Assembly (NCBI GenBank): GCA_964503125.1
Contig: CAZCZE010000009.1
Coordinates: 62,001-126,000, forward strand
Source: FEN-1219 sp964503125
GTDB lineage: Bacteria; Pseudomonadota; Gammaproteobacteria; Steroidobacterales; Rariloculaceae
Direction: 5' to 3'
DNA length: 64,000 nucleotides
The notes under the pieces were generated by a model that did no database searches, was not told the DNA's origin, and saw only the letters and a list, made by a program, of their open reading frames with translations. Both the position numbers and the translations under genes were made by a program. Of the stretch, positions 43,074 to 52,156 are shown in pieces (the stretch's first letter is position 1; each line of letters opens with the position of its first letter).

Positions 43074-44518
43074 CGCGACGCCGTCGGCTCGCAGCGCACG
43101 ACTCGGCCCGCCTCGAGCACGAGCTCGTGTGTGAAGTGCTCGCGATGCGCGTCCAAGTGCGACGCGCAGACGAGCTGCGTGCCATTCGCCGCCATGCGGT
43201 CGAGCGTGCGATTGAAGAGCTCGGCCGTCGGCGCGTCGAGGCCTTCCCAGGGCTCGTCGAGCAGGAGCACGCGGGGCTTCGTTGCCAGCGCGCGCGCGAT
43301 GAGCGCGCGGCGCGCCTGCCCGTAGGAAAGCGTCGACAGGGGCCGCTCCGTGAGCGCATCGAGCTCGAGCTCCGCGAGCAGTTGCAGGACGCGGTCGGCC
43401 TCCGCGGGCGAGAGCCGGCGCGTCTGGCCGATGCTCGACGTGAAGCCCGAAGCGATACAGGCGCGCACCGTCGACGGGTACCGGTAGGCGGCCTGGAGCT
43501 CGGGCGCGACCCAGGCGACGTGCTTGCGCAGCTCCCAGATGTCGCGTGGATTGCCGAAGGCGGGCCACGACACCGTGCCGCCGAGCGCTGGGCGCAGCTG
43601 CCCGTGCAGCAGGCGCAAGAAGCTGCTCTTGCCGGAGCCGTTCGGGCCCGTGACGAGCCAGTGCTCGTGCGGTTTGAGCCGCCACGTGATGTCGGCCAGG
43701 ACGCGCCGGCCCGCGAGCCACACGTCGGCGGCGTCGAGTGCGATGAGGGCCGTCGCATCTGGCGCGGCTTCGCCGTGGCGCGGAGCCGTCGAACGAGCGC
43801 GCGTCGCCGCCGGCGCAGCGGTCCGCGCATGCTTCGTCGTAACGATGCGGCCGCCCGCAATCGTGACGTAGCGCGAAACCACCGGCGGCAGGTCCTCGGG
43901 CACGTGCGCCGCGCTGACGAGCGTGCACTCGGCCGCGACGAGCGCGAGCATCGTCTTAAGCTCGGCCCGCGAGGTGCGATCGAGCCCGCTCGCCGGCTCG
44001 TCGAGCAAGAGCACCGTGGGCTCGAATGCGACGGCGCGCGCGATGAGAACCCGCCGCTGCTCGCCGCGCGACAACTCGAGGAAGCGGCGCTGCGCAAGGT
44101 CGTCGCAGCCGAGCCGCTGGAGCACGACGAGCGCACGCTGCCGTTCCGCCGCCGAAGGCCGCCGGCGCGGCACGTCGGTGCGGTAGACGCCCGACAGCAC
44201 GACCTCGACGGCCGTGAAATTCCACCCCAAGCGCGCGTAGCGATCCTGGAGCTCGTGACCGACGAGCACGATCTCGCTGCGCGCACGCACGGCATCGGTC
44301 TCGTCGCCGGCCCCGAAGTCGTAGCGGCGCGTGCCGCGGTCGGGCGCGGGCCATACCGATCCCGCGATCAGACCGAGCAGCGTGCTCTTGCCGCTGCCGT
44401 TCGCTCCGACGATGCCCCAGTGCTCGCCGCGCGGCAGTTGCCACGTGATGTCGTGGAGCACGGGCGACCCTAAGAGATCGACGTCGACGTGTTCGAGAGT
44501 GACGAGCGGTGCGGACAT
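43067..44518 (-). CDS. Double ATP-binding ABC protein (ModF-like)
   Basis: 483 residues with two complete ABC domains. First: Walker A GANGSGKST (38-46), signature LSRGEQRRVLIARA, Walker B VLLLDEPASGLD. Second: GPNGSGKSS, LSYGQARRALIARA, VLLLDEPWEGLD, HLDAHREHFTHEL. No membrane segments and no permease partner, matching E. coli ModF/PhrA. ModF is thought to be linked to molybdate metabolism but its role is poorly known. Both signature motifs deviate from LSGGQ. Confidence 0.88.
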   Translation of the reverse strand: MSAPLVTLEHVDVDLLGSPVLHDITWQLPRGEHWGIVGANGSGKSTLLGLIAGSVWPAPDRGTRRYDFGAGDETDAVRARSEIVLVGHELQDRYARLGWNFTAVEVVLSGVYRTDVPRRRPSAAERQRALVVLQRLGCDDLAQRRFLELSRGEQRRVLIARAVAFEPTVLLLDEPASGLDRTSRAELKTMLALVAAECTLVSAAHVPEDLPPVVSRYVTIAGGRIVTTKHARTAAPAATRARSTAPRHGEAAPDATALIALDAADVWLAGRRVLADITWRLKPHEHWLVTGPNGSGKSSFLRLLHGQLRPALGGTVSWPAFGNPRDIWELRKHVAWVAPELQAAYRYPSTVRACIASGFTSSIGQTRRLSPAEADRVLQLLAELELDALTERPLSTLSYGQARRALIARALATKPRVLLLDEPWEGLDAPTAELFNRTLDRMAANGTQLVCASHLDAHREHFTHELVLEAGRVVRCEPTASRQ

Positions 44519-44585
44519 CAGAGCGGCCCCTTAAGGCCGCGCGAGTGTACCTGAGCTAGACTAGCCGCTCACGCCGGGGTCGCCG

Positions 44586-45590
44586 ATGCACGACGTTCTG
44601 CCGACAGTTGCCGACGTTGCCGACGCCGATCTCCGGCTGCGCCAATGGGTCGTCGAGACCCCGGTGCTCGAGTCCGAGCACTTGAACGCGGAAGTCGGCG
44701 CGCGCGTGCTCTGCAAGGCCGAATGCTTGCAGCACACCGGCAGCTTCAAGATTCGCGGTGCGCTCAATCGCCTGCTCAACTTGAGTGCCGCCGAGCGTGC
44801 TGCGGGCGTCGTGGCGTTCTCCTCCGGCAACCACGCACAGGCCGTGGCCCTCGCGGCGCGCTGGCTCGGCGTGCGCGCCACGATCGTGATGCCGGCTGAT
44901 GCGCCGCGCATCAAGCTCGACAACACGCGTGCGCACGGCGCCGAGATCGTGCTCTACGACCGCGAGCGCGAGGACCGCGAGCGCATTGCCGTGAAGCTCG
45001 CCGCGGAACGCGGCGCCGCGCTCGTGCCGCCGTTCGATCATCCGGACGTCATCGCGGGGCAGGGGACGCTCGGGCTCGAGCTCGGCCGCGCGGCGCGTGC
45101 GCGGCGCGTCGAGCTCGAAGCGCTCTACGTGCCGTGCAGCGGCGGCGGTCTCGCGGCCGGAACGGCGCTCGCCATCAAGCACCTATTTCCGCGTTGCGAG
45201 GTCTATGCCGTCGAGCCGCGCGGCTTCGAGGACACGGCGGCCTCGCTGGCGGCGGGCGAGCGGCGAGCCGTCAAGCCCGGCGGCGCGACGCTCTGCGACG
45301 GACTCAAGGCCGCGATGCCGGGCGCCATCACGTTCGCGATCAATCGCCGCGAGCTCGCCGGAGCGCTCGCCGTCGACGACGACGAGGTTCGCCGGGCGAT
45401 GGCGCTCGCCGCCTCGCATCTCAAGGTCGTGCTCGAGCCGTCGGGCGCGGCAGCCCTTGCCGCGATCCTCGCGCAGCCGCCGCAAGGGCGGCGCGCTATC
45501 GCCGTCGTGCTCTCGGGGGGCAACGTCGACTCCGACTTGCTCGCGAAGGTGTTAGCCGGCGCGCCCCAACCTCACGGAAATAGCCCATAA
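44586..45590 (+). CDS. Threonine/serine dehydratase (PLP)
   Basis: 334 residues, the short catabolic form without an ACT domain. The PLP lysine is K55 in HTGSFKIRGAL; SSGNHAQAVALAAR and the phosphate-binding SGGGLAAG are present, as is the final LSGGNVD. It deaminates threonine to 2-oxobutyrate and ammonia, or serine to pyruvate. Serine racemase-like activity is also possible for this length. It is divergent from the ABC gene (67 bases) and 43 bases before the indolepyruvate oxidoreductase gene. Confidence 0.92.
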   Translation: MHDVLPTVADVADADLRLRQWVVETPVLESEHLNAEVGARVLCKAECLQHTGSFKIRGALNRLLNLSAAERAAGVVAFSSGNHAQAVALAARWLGVRATIVMPADAPRIKLDNTRAHGAEIVLYDREREDRERIAVKLAAERGAALVPPFDHPDVIAGQGTLGLELGRAARARRVELEALYVPCSGGGLAAGTALAIKHLFPRCEVYAVEPRGFEDTAASLAAGERRAVKPGGATLCDGLKAAMPGAITFAINRRELAGALAVDDDEVRRAMALAASHLKVVLEPSGAAALAAILAQPPQGRRAIAVVLSGGNVDSDLLAKVLAGAPQPHGNSP

Positions 45591-45633
45591 TGCTCGCCGA
45601 CCGCCGCGCCATGCGGTTCGGTTAGGGACGGGG

Positions 45634-48600
45634 ATGCAGCTGCGCCAGATTGCGCGACTCGATGACTGGTACCGGTTCGAGGACACCGGCACGCTGTTCA
45701 TCACCGGCCTCCAAGCTATCGTCCGCCTGTTGCTCGCCCAGAGCTACCGCGATCGACTCGTGGGGCTCAATTCTGCCGGGTTCGTGTCGGGCTATCGGGG
45801 CTCGCCGCTCGGCGGGCTCGACCGCGAGCTCTGGCGCGCCGCCCCGCCGCTTACCGCCGCGGGCATCAAGTTCCAGCCCGGGCTCAACGAGGATCTCGCA
45901 GCGACTTCGATCTGGGGCACGCAGCAGGCCAACCTGTTTCCGGGCGCGCGTTGCGACGGTGTCTTCGGCATGTGGTACGGCAAGGGTCCCGGCGTCGACC
46001 GCTCGGGCGATCCGTTCAAGCACGGTAACGCGGCCGGCACCTCGAAGCACGGCGGCGTGCTCGCCGTGGCCGGCGACGATCACACCTGCAAGTCGTCGTC
46101 GTTGCCGCACCAGAGCGAGTACGCGTTCGTCGATGCATCGATACCCGTGCTCAACCCCGCCGACGTCAAGGAGATCGTCGAGCTCGGGCTCTACGGTTAC
46201 GCGCTGTCGCGCTTCAGCGGCTGCTGGATCGGGCTCAAGGTGACGCAGGAGACGGCCGACGCGACGCAAAGTTTCGCGCTGCTACCGCAAGCGCTCACGA
46301 TCGTCACGCCCGAGTTCGCGTTACCGCCGGGCGGGCTCAACATCCGCTGGCCCGATCCGCCGAACGACCAGGAGTTCAGGCTCCAGCGCTACAAATTGCC
46401 CGCAGCGCTCGCGTTCGCGCGCGCCAACGCCCTCGATCGCACCATTATCGACAGCCGGCATCCGCGTTTTGGCATCGTGACGACGGGCAAGGCGCACCTC
46501 GACGTGCTCCAGGCGCTCGAGGATCTTGGCATCGATCGTGCGCGTGCCGGCGAGGTCGGCATCAAGCTCTTCAAGGTCGGCATGAGCTGGCCGCTCGAGC
46601 CCGAGGCGATCCGGCGGTTCGCCGAAGGGCTCGAGGAGATCCTCGTCGTCGAGGAGAAGCGCGGCCTCGTCGAGGGCCAGCTCAAGGAGCAGCTCTACAA
46701 TTGGCAGGCGGCGCGCCGGCCGCTCATCGTCGGCAAGCGCGACGAGCGCGGCGAGTGGTTGCTGCCCGTCAACGGCGAGCTCACGCCGGCGCTCATCGCG
46801 CGCGTGCTGGCGATGCGCATTCGCCGTTTCCACTCGAGCACGGACATCGAGGAGCGCGTGCGTTTCCTCGAGCTCCAAGAGCGGCGGCTCGCCGCGGTCT
46901 CGGCCGCGGTCCAGCGCTTGCCGCATTTCTGCTCGGGCTGCCCGCACAACACCTCGACGCGCGTGCCGGAAGGCAGCCGCGCCATCGGCGGTATCGGCTG
47001 TCATTACATGGCCGCGTGGATGGATCGCGACACGGTCACGTTCACGCAGATGGGCGGCGAGGGGGCCACCTGGATCGGGCAGGCGCCGTTCACGGAAACC
47101 CAGCACGTGTTCCAGAACTTGGGCGACGGCACGTATGCGCACTCGGGCACGCTCGCGATCCGCGCGGCCGTCGCCGCGGGCGTCAACATGACCTACAAGA
47201 TTCTGTTCAACGACGCCGTCGCGATGACGGGCGGCCAGCCCGTCGAAGGGCACCTGACCGTCACAGGCGTTGCGCAGCAGCTCGTCGGCGAGGGCGTGAA
47301 GCCGATCATCGTCGTGACCGACGAGCCCAAGAAATACGCGGGCGGCGCGGGCCTGCCGCCGTCGGTCACCGTCCATCACCGCCGCGAGCTCGAGCGTTTG
47401 CAGCGCGAGCTGCGCGAGGTGCGCGGCGTCTCGGCGCTCATCTACGATCAGACCTGCGCCGCGGAGCTGCACCGCAAGCGCAAGCGCGGCTCGGTTCCGA
47501 CGCCCGATCGGCGCGTCGTCATCAACGAGCTCGTCTGCGAAGGCTGCGGTGACTGCAACGTGCAATCGAACTGTCTCTCGGTCGTGGCGCTCGAGACCGA
47601 GTTCGGCCGCAAGCGGCGCATCAATCAGTCGTCGTGCAATCAAGACTTCAGCTGCTTGAACGGCTTCTGCCCGAGCTTCGTGACGCTGCGCGGCGCGAAA
47701 CGCAACCCGCCGCGGCCGCTGGCTACGGCCGCCGTGCCGAGCTTGCCGTCGCCGCCGCAGGCACCGCTCGCCGGCGTGTACAACGCCTTGATCGCCGGCG
47801 TAGGCGGCACGGGTGTCATCACGGCCAGCGGCCTGCTCGGGCTCGCGGCACACCTCGAGGGCAAGGCCGTCGTGCAGCTCGATCAGACCGGGCTCGCGCA
47901 GAAGTACGGCGCCGTGCTCTCGCATGTGCGCATCGCGGCCGATGCAACGCGCCTGCACGGGATGCGGATCCCTGCGGGCCAAGTCGATCTCCTGCTCGGC
48001 GCCGATCTCATCGTCGCGGCCGGGCGGGAGCCGCTGTCGATGCTCGCGACCGACCGGTCAGCGGTGATCGTCAATACCTACGAGGAGATGCCGTCGGACT
48101 TCATTCGCGATCGCGACTTCACGTTCCCGGGCCAGGCGCTACTCGAGGCGTTGCGCGCCGCAGGGCGCAGCGACGCGCTCGCGACCCTCGACGCCACGCG
48201 CTTGGCTTCGGCGCTGCTCGGCGACAGTATCGGCGCCAACGTGCTCATGCTCGGGTTCGCGTTCCAGCGCGGCTGGCTGCCCGTGTCGGGCGAGTCGCTG
48301 TACCGCGCGCTTGAGCTCTACGGACGCAACGTCGACGAGAACAAAAGCGCGTTCGATTGGGGCCGCTTCGCGGCCGAGAGCCCCGCGAGCGTCGAGCGGC
48401 TCGCGCGGGCGAAAGACGGCGAGAAACCGATCGCCGCCACGCTCGACGAGGCGCTCGCAAGGCGCACGGAGTTCCTCACGGCCTACCAGGATCGCGCCTA
48501 CGCCGAGCGCTATCGCGCGGGCGTCGCGCGCGTCGCGGCGGCCGAGCAGCGCGTGCGTCCCGGGAGCCGCGCGCTCGAGGAGGCCGTCGCGCGCCACTAC

Positions 48601-49110
48601 TTCGGGGTCCTGGCCTACAAGGACGAATACGAGGTCGCGCGACTGCACACGGAGACCGGTTTCCTCGAGAGCATCAAGCGGAACTTCGGCGCCGGCGCGC
48701 GCGCGAGCTTCAACCTGTCGCCGCCGCTCCTCGCGCGGCTCGATCCTGCGACGGGCCGGCCGCGAAAATACGAGCTCGGCCCGTGGCTGGTGCCGGTGCT
48801 GCGCGTGCTCGCGAAGCTCAAATGGCTGCGCGGCACGAAGCTCGATCCCTTCCGCTTCGGCGCGGACCGGCGACTCGAGCGCGAGCTGCTCGCGCGCTAC
48901 GAGGGGTCGCTCGAGCGCATCGTCGCGGAGCTCGAGGAGGCGCGCTTCGAGCTTGCGGTCTCGCTTGCGTCGCTGCCTGGGCAAGTGCGTGGGTTCGGGC
49001 CCGTCAAGCGCGCTGCCGCGGTGCGCGCGCGCACGGCCGAGCAGGAGCTCTGGGAACAGTGGCGCGCACCGGCTGCGCGTACGGAGCGGCGGCGAGCCAG
49101 CGCGGCGTAA
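45634..49110 (+). CDS. Indolepyruvate ferredoxin oxidoreductase, fused alpha-beta chain
   Basis: 1158 residues, the fused proteobacterial form. N-terminal pyrimidine-binding domain (NSAGFVSGYRGSPLGGLD), TPP-binding domain with the GIGCHY and MGGEGATWIGQAPF blocks, a [4Fe-4S] motif starting at C635 (CEGCGDCNVQSNC) with further cysteines to about 685, then the gamma domain (IAGVGGTGVITASGLLG) and a C-terminal extension. It oxidises branched-chain or aryl 2-oxo acids to acyl-CoA with transfer of electrons to ferredoxin. Its position after threonine dehydratase (a source of 2-oxobutyrate) hints at amino-acid catabolism. Confidence 0.93.
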   Translation: MQLRQIARLDDWYRFEDTGTLFITGLQAIVRLLLAQSYRDRLVGLNSAGFVSGYRGSPLGGLDRELWRAAPPLTAAGIKFQPGLNEDLAATSIWGTQQANLFPGARCDGVFGMWYGKGPGVDRSGDPFKHGNAAGTSKHGGVLAVAGDDHTCKSSSLPHQSEYAFVDASIPVLNPADVKEIVELGLYGYALSRFSGCWIGLKVTQETADATQSFALLPQALTIVTPEFALPPGGLNIRWPDPPNDQEFRLQRYKLPAALAFARANALDRTIIDSRHPRFGIVTTGKAHLDVLQALEDLGIDRARAGEVGIKLFKVGMSWPLEPEAIRRFAEGLEEILVVEEKRGLVEGQLKEQLYNWQAARRPLIVGKRDERGEWLLPVNGELTPALIARVLAMRIRRFHSSTDIEERVRFLELQERRLAAVSAAVQRLPHFCSGCPHNTSTRVPEGSRAIGGIGCHYMAAWMDRDTVTFTQMGGEGATWIGQAPFTETQHVFQNLGDGTYAHSGTLAIRAAVAAGVNMTYKILFNDAVAMTGGQPVEGHLTVTGVAQQLVGEGVKPIIVVTDEPKKYAGGAGLPPSVTVHHRRELERLQRELREVRGVSALIYDQTCAAELHRKRKRGSVPTPDRRVVINELVCEGCGDCNVQSNCLSVVALETEFGRKRRINQSSCNQDFSCLNGFCPSFVTLRGAKRNPPRPLATAAVPSLPSPPQAPLAGVYNALIAGVGGTGVITASGLLGLAAHLEGKAVVQLDQTGLAQKYGAVLSHVRIAADATRLHGMRIPAGQVDLLLGADLIVAAGREPLSMLATDRSAVIVNTYEEMPSDFIRDRDFTFPGQALLEALRAAGRSDALATLDATRLASALLGDSIGANVLMLGFAFQRGWLPVSGESLYRALELYGRNVDENKSAFDWGRFAAESPASVERLARAKDGEKPIAATLDEALARRTEFLTAYQDRAYAERYRAGVARVAAAEQRVRPGSRALEEAVARHYFGVLAYKDEYEVARLHTETGFLESIKRNFGAGARASFNLSPPLLARLDPATGRPRKYELGPWLVPVLRVLAKLKWLRGTKLDPFRFGADRRLERELLARYEGSLERIVAELEEARFELAVSLASLPGQVRGFGPVKRAAAVRARTAEQELWEQWRAPAARTERRRASAA

Positions 49111-49115
49111 GCGCC

Positions 49116-49400
49116 CTAGATCTCAGCGAGGGCTTCGGTGCCGCCGGCTCTACCAGACGCGGTTGCCGCGCTCGCTTCGTCACGTGCATTCGCGTCCGGC
49201 GGCTCGAAGGCGAAGAGATCGCCGGGCTGACACGCCAGAACCTCGCAGAGCTTCTCGAGCGTGCTGAAGCGCACGGCGCGCGCGCGCCCCGTCTTGAGCA
49301 CCGATAGGTTCTGCGGCGTGATGCCGACGCGTTCCGCGAGCTCGTTGAGCCGCATCTTGCGCCGCGCGAGCATGACGTCGACGTTGACGACGATGGGCAT
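49116..49400 (-). CDS. XRE family transcriptional regulator
   Basis: 94 residues from ATG 49400. The helix-turn-helix covers about 8-60 (VMLARRKMRLNELAERVGITPQNLSVLKTGRARAVRFSTLEKLCEVLACQPGDLF), the YozG/Cro-like short type. A disordered tail follows. It is encoded 14 bases after a DUF2975 gene; this regulator-membrane protein pair is common. It probably represses the shared promoter at 49999-50026, where a GTTTGTC/GACAAAC dyad occurs. Confidence 0.9.
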   Translation of the reverse strand: MPIVVNVDVMLARRKMRLNELAERVGITPQNLSVLKTGRARAVRFSTLEKLCEVLACQPGDLFAFEPPDANARDEASAATASGRAGGTEALAEI

Positions 49401-49414
49401 GCGGTTGTCCTCAG

Positions 49415-49978
49415 TTAGACGGTGAGCTCGGCTTCGCTGCGCAGACGCTCGGCGTCCTCGTTCGCGCGCCGGCCGACCTCGAGGATCCACGAGACGAGCA
49501 CGATCAGGCTGCCCGCCAGCACGAACATCAGCGACTGCGGCGAGAGCTCGAGAGACGACAAGTAGGACACGGCCTCGGGCGGCACGACGCCGGCGCTGAG
49601 CAGCAGGGCGGACAGCAAGGGCAACAGGACTTCCAGGGCTCCGAGCGCCATCAGGATCGCGCCGACGCGCCGAAGTCTCCGCACGTTGGCGGCCGTGTAG
49701 ATCGCCCCACGGCCGAGATCGCGGAACAGCGCGTAGAGGTAGGCGATTGCGACCGCCACCAGCGCGAATGCGAGCACCCTACCGAGAGCAGTGAGGCCGA
49801 TGCTCGGCCAGCTCGCGTAGAACTCGACGCCCACGACGAACAGCGCGACTAGCACGGTGACGGGTCCCGCCATCGCGAGGACGACGAACAGGACGAGGCA
49901 GCACGCCTGGGCGTAGCGGGCGTACCGCTGCACCTTGGCCAGTTCCTTCGGGGGATCGAGCTCCATCGGGGTCTCCAC
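49415..49978 (-). CDS. DUF2975 membrane protein
   Basis: 187 residues with four predicted transmembrane helices (about 27-50, 64-86, 107-130, 150-172). ALFRDLGRGAIYTAANVRRLRRVGAILM is the DUF2975 hallmark. Function is not known; such proteins are usually encoded next to a small XRE regulator, as here. Leader from the predicted start of transcription is only about 14 bases. Confidence 0.86.
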   Translation of the reverse strand: METPMELDPPKELAKVQRYARYAQACCLVLFVVLAMAGPVTVLVALFVVGVEFYASWPSIGLTALGRVLAFALVAVAIAYLYALFRDLGRGAIYTAANVRRLRRVGAILMALGALEVLLPLLSALLLSAGVVPPEAVSYLSSLELSPQSLMFVLAGSLIVLVSWILEVGRRANEDAERLRSEAELTV

Positions 49979-49998
49979 AGCGGACAGACGATCCGCTC

Positions 49999-50026
49999 AT
50001 GTTAGAAGACAGATCTTGTTTGTCAA
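49999..50026 (-). promoter_or_regulatory. Sigma-70 promoter of the DUF2975/XRE operon
   Basis: On the minus strand, TTGACA (50021-50026) and TAACAT (49999-50004) are separated by 16 bases, a near-consensus promoter in an unusually AT-rich patch. Confidence 0.7.
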
Positions 50027-50045
50027 TCAAAAATTGTCGACAAAC
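50018..50045. promoter_or_regulatory. Candidate XRE operator
   Basis: GTTTGTC at 50018-50024 and GACAAAC at 50039-50045 form an inverted repeat around a 14-base spacer; TTGTCGACAA at 50034-50043 is a perfect 10-base palindrome. The first arm overlaps the -35 box, so binding would block the promoter. Confidence 0.5.
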
Positions 50046-50131
50046 GATAAAAATGTGACGCAGAGCGATTTTGTTCCGTGACCTATCGGCCCCGGCGACG
50101 CCAAGCGCTCGAGTGGGTTGGGCCAGCGCGT

Positions 50132-50476
50132 TCAGCGCGGGCGGCGCCCCGACTCGGCCGCGGTCGCGCAGCGGATGCAACGATCCGCGAACGGATAGGC
50201 CTCGAGCCGCGCCATCGGAATGTGCTCGCCGCAGTCGGCGCAGACGCCGTAGGTCTGATTCTTGATCTGATCGAGCGCCTTCGCGATTTTCGTGATCTCC
50301 GTGCGCGCTTCGTTGCCCAGCGCGTCGACGACCTCGGCGTTCTCGAGCTCCTGGGCCTGCTCCTGCGAGTCGGCACTGCGCCCGGCCGTGAGGTTCTCCT
50401 TGAGGCGTGCGAGGCGCTGGACGAGCTCGGCCTGCTTGGCGATGAGATCGGCTTGTATCCGCGCGTACTGATCCAT
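50132..50476 (-). CDS. DksA/TraR-type zinc finger protein
   Basis: 114 residues from ATG 50476. A long helical N-terminal half (1-75) is followed by a C4 zinc finger C79-x2-C82 ... C100-x2-C103 (YGVCADCGEHIPMARLEAYPFADRCIRC by position 77-103). Such proteins bind RNA polymerase through the secondary channel and tune initiation. It is shorter than DksA and lacks the clear DxxDxA tip of DksA in the coiled coil, so it may be a DksA2- or YbiI-like variant. Confidence 0.9.
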   Translation of the reverse strand: MDQYARIQADLIAKQAELVQRLARLKENLTAGRSADSQEQAQELENAEVVDALGNEARTEITKIAKALDQIKNQTYGVCADCGEHIPMARLEAYPFADRCIRCATAAESGRRPR

Positions 50477-50608
50477 GTCGGTCACATCCCCCGGCGGCAC
50501 TTGCAGCTGTTCCGCTGCGCCGTCTAGCATCGAGGGCGCGCGGTGATTCGAATGTTCGTGTCGGCAAGAGCATAGCTCGTCAGCGCTCGCGAAGCAGCAG
50601 GGTGCCTC

Positions 50609-51310
50609 ATGCGGCTCTTGGCCGGAACCAGCGGATTCTCGTACAAGGAGTGGCTCGGGGAGTTCTATCCCGACAAGCTCGCCGCCAACAAGATGCTTAG
50701 GTTTTACGCGACGCGACTGCCGACCGTCGAGATCAACAACACCTTCCATCGAATGCCGAACCCGGCCATGATCCAGGGCTGGCGTGCGCAGGTTCCGCCG
50801 TCGTTCTCGTTCGCGATCAAGGCGCCGCGCCGGATTTCGCACGTGCAGCGCCTTCGCGACTCTGCCGCGGACGTGCAGGTTCTGCTGGCCGCGCTCGCGG
50901 AGCTCGGCCCGTCGTTCGGCTCGCTGCTCGTGCAGTTGCCGCCGCACGCGAAATGCGATGCGCCGGCGCTCGAGGCTTTCTTAAGCCATTTGCCGGCGGC
51001 GTGCAGAACCGCGTTCGAGTTTCGCAATCCGACGTGGGTCGTGCCGCCCGTGCTCGAGCTGCTGCGCCGTCACAACGCGGCGCTCGTGCAAAGCGAGAGT
51101 GCCGACGGGTTCGAGCCGCTGCCCTGGACGGCGGACTGGGCGTATTTGCGCTTGCGCAAGGCTGCCTACACGGAGCGCGAGCTCATGACGTGGCTCGCGC
51201 GTCTCGAAGACGCCGGCGTCGGCGAGGCCCAGGTGTTCTTCAAGCACGAGGACGCGGCGACGGGCCCGAAGCTCGCGCAGCGCCTGCTCGAGCTGGCGCA
51301 GCGACTTTAG
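50609..51310 (+). CDS. DUF72 domain protein
   Basis: 233 residues. The TIM-barrel family signature is complete: AGTSGFSYKEW, FYPDKLAANKMLRFYA, TVEINNTFHRMP, FSFAIKAPRRISH, AFEFRNPTW, WAYLRLR. DUF72 proteins are widespread and of unknown function; some are near DNA repair genes, as here, close to the Ku/LigD locus. Cytoplasmic. Confidence 0.92.
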   Translation: MRLLAGTSGFSYKEWLGEFYPDKLAANKMLRFYATRLPTVEINNTFHRMPNPAMIQGWRAQVPPSFSFAIKAPRRISHVQRLRDSAADVQVLLAALAELGPSFGSLLVQLPPHAKCDAPALEAFLSHLPAACRTAFEFRNPTWVVPPVLELLRRHNAALVQSESADGFEPLPWTADWAYLRLRKAAYTERELMTWLARLEDAGVGEAQVFFKHEDAATGPKLAQRLLELAQRL

Positions 51311-51313
51311 GCG

Positions 51314-52150
51314 TCAGTCGGTGCGGTCGCGTGTCAGCGCGCGGAAGCGACTGAAGTGCCGCAGCGCCGCCTGTTGGTCGCCCGTCTGCTGATAGAGGCG
51401 GGCCAAGTTGAAGTGCACGTCGGCGACGCGCGGGTCGACACGCACGGCCTCGCGATACTGCTCGATGGCGTCCGCGGTCGCGCCGCGATCTTCGAGCACG
51501 ACGCCGAGATTGAAGCGCGCCGTCGGATGGTTGGGCTCGATCTCGAGCGCTTCGCGATAGAGCCGCTCGGCCTCGTCGAGCGACTTCGCGACGTGCCGCA
51601 GGCGGCCCAAGTTGATGTGCGCGGCCACGTGTCGCGGTTCGGCCGCGAGCACCTTGCGGTAGGCCGCTTCCGCTTCTGCAGTCGACCCGATCTGTTCGCT
51701 CTCGAGCGCCGCTTGGAACCAATCGTCGGTCGTCGATGCGGCGCGCAGCGCGCGCTGCACGGAGTCGCGCGCGAGCGGCGCGATCTTCTCGCCGAGCTCG
51801 CGCACGTCGAAGTCGAGCAGAGTCTGACGGGACTCGGGCTCCCAGCTGCTCAAGTGGTCGCGGACGATGACGCGGTCGCCGTCGATCTGCACGCGCACGG
51901 CCGAGAGCGGCCGGTCCGTCGGCAGCTGTTTCGCGAGCGCTTGCAGCGCTTTCGTGATGCGTCGCGCCGGCACCTTGGCGTCGCGCAGGCCTTTGGCCGT
52001 CCGCAGCAGCACGAGATCCTGAAACGAGTACGACGCGCGACCGTTGGCGTCCTGCTGCGGAGACACGACGCCGGAGCGCGCGAGCGCGCGCACGCGCGTG
52101 ACGGTGAGTCCGAGGAGCTCGGCGACCTCGCGAGTCGAGTACGCCTTCAT
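51314..52150 (-). CDS. MerR-type HTH protein with TPR domain
   Basis: 278 residues. N-terminal winged helix-turn-helix of MerR type (YSTREVAELLGLTVTRVRALARSGVVSP, residues 4-31, then DLVLLRTAKGLRDA), a linker, and four TPR units from about 143 to 270 (WFQAALESEQIGSTAEAEAAYRKVLAAEPRH; AHINLGRLRHVAKSLDEAERLYREALEIEPNH; ARFNLGVVLEDRGATADAIEQYREAVRVDPR). The gene starts 6 bases downstream of the ku stop, so they form an operon. It likely regulates the NHEJ genes or another stress response. Confidence 0.87.
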   Translation of the reverse strand: MKAYSTREVAELLGLTVTRVRALARSGVVSPQQDANGRASYSFQDLVLLRTAKGLRDAKVPARRITKALQALAKQLPTDRPLSAVRVQIDGDRVIVRDHLSSWEPESRQTLLDFDVRELGEKIAPLARDSVQRALRAASTTDDWFQAALESEQIGSTAEAEAAYRKVLAAEPRHVAAHINLGRLRHVAKSLDEAERLYREALEIEPNHPTARFNLGVVLEDRGATADAIEQYREAVRVDPRVADVHFNLARLYQQTGDQQAALRHFSRFRALTRDRTD

Positions 52151-52156
52151 GGGCGC

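Noticed and set aside
42549..43928. Long N-terminal extension of the SDR gene
   Set aside because: Runs across the plus-strand MerC gene and in another frame of the double-ABC gene; the Rossmann motif starts right after ATG 42548.
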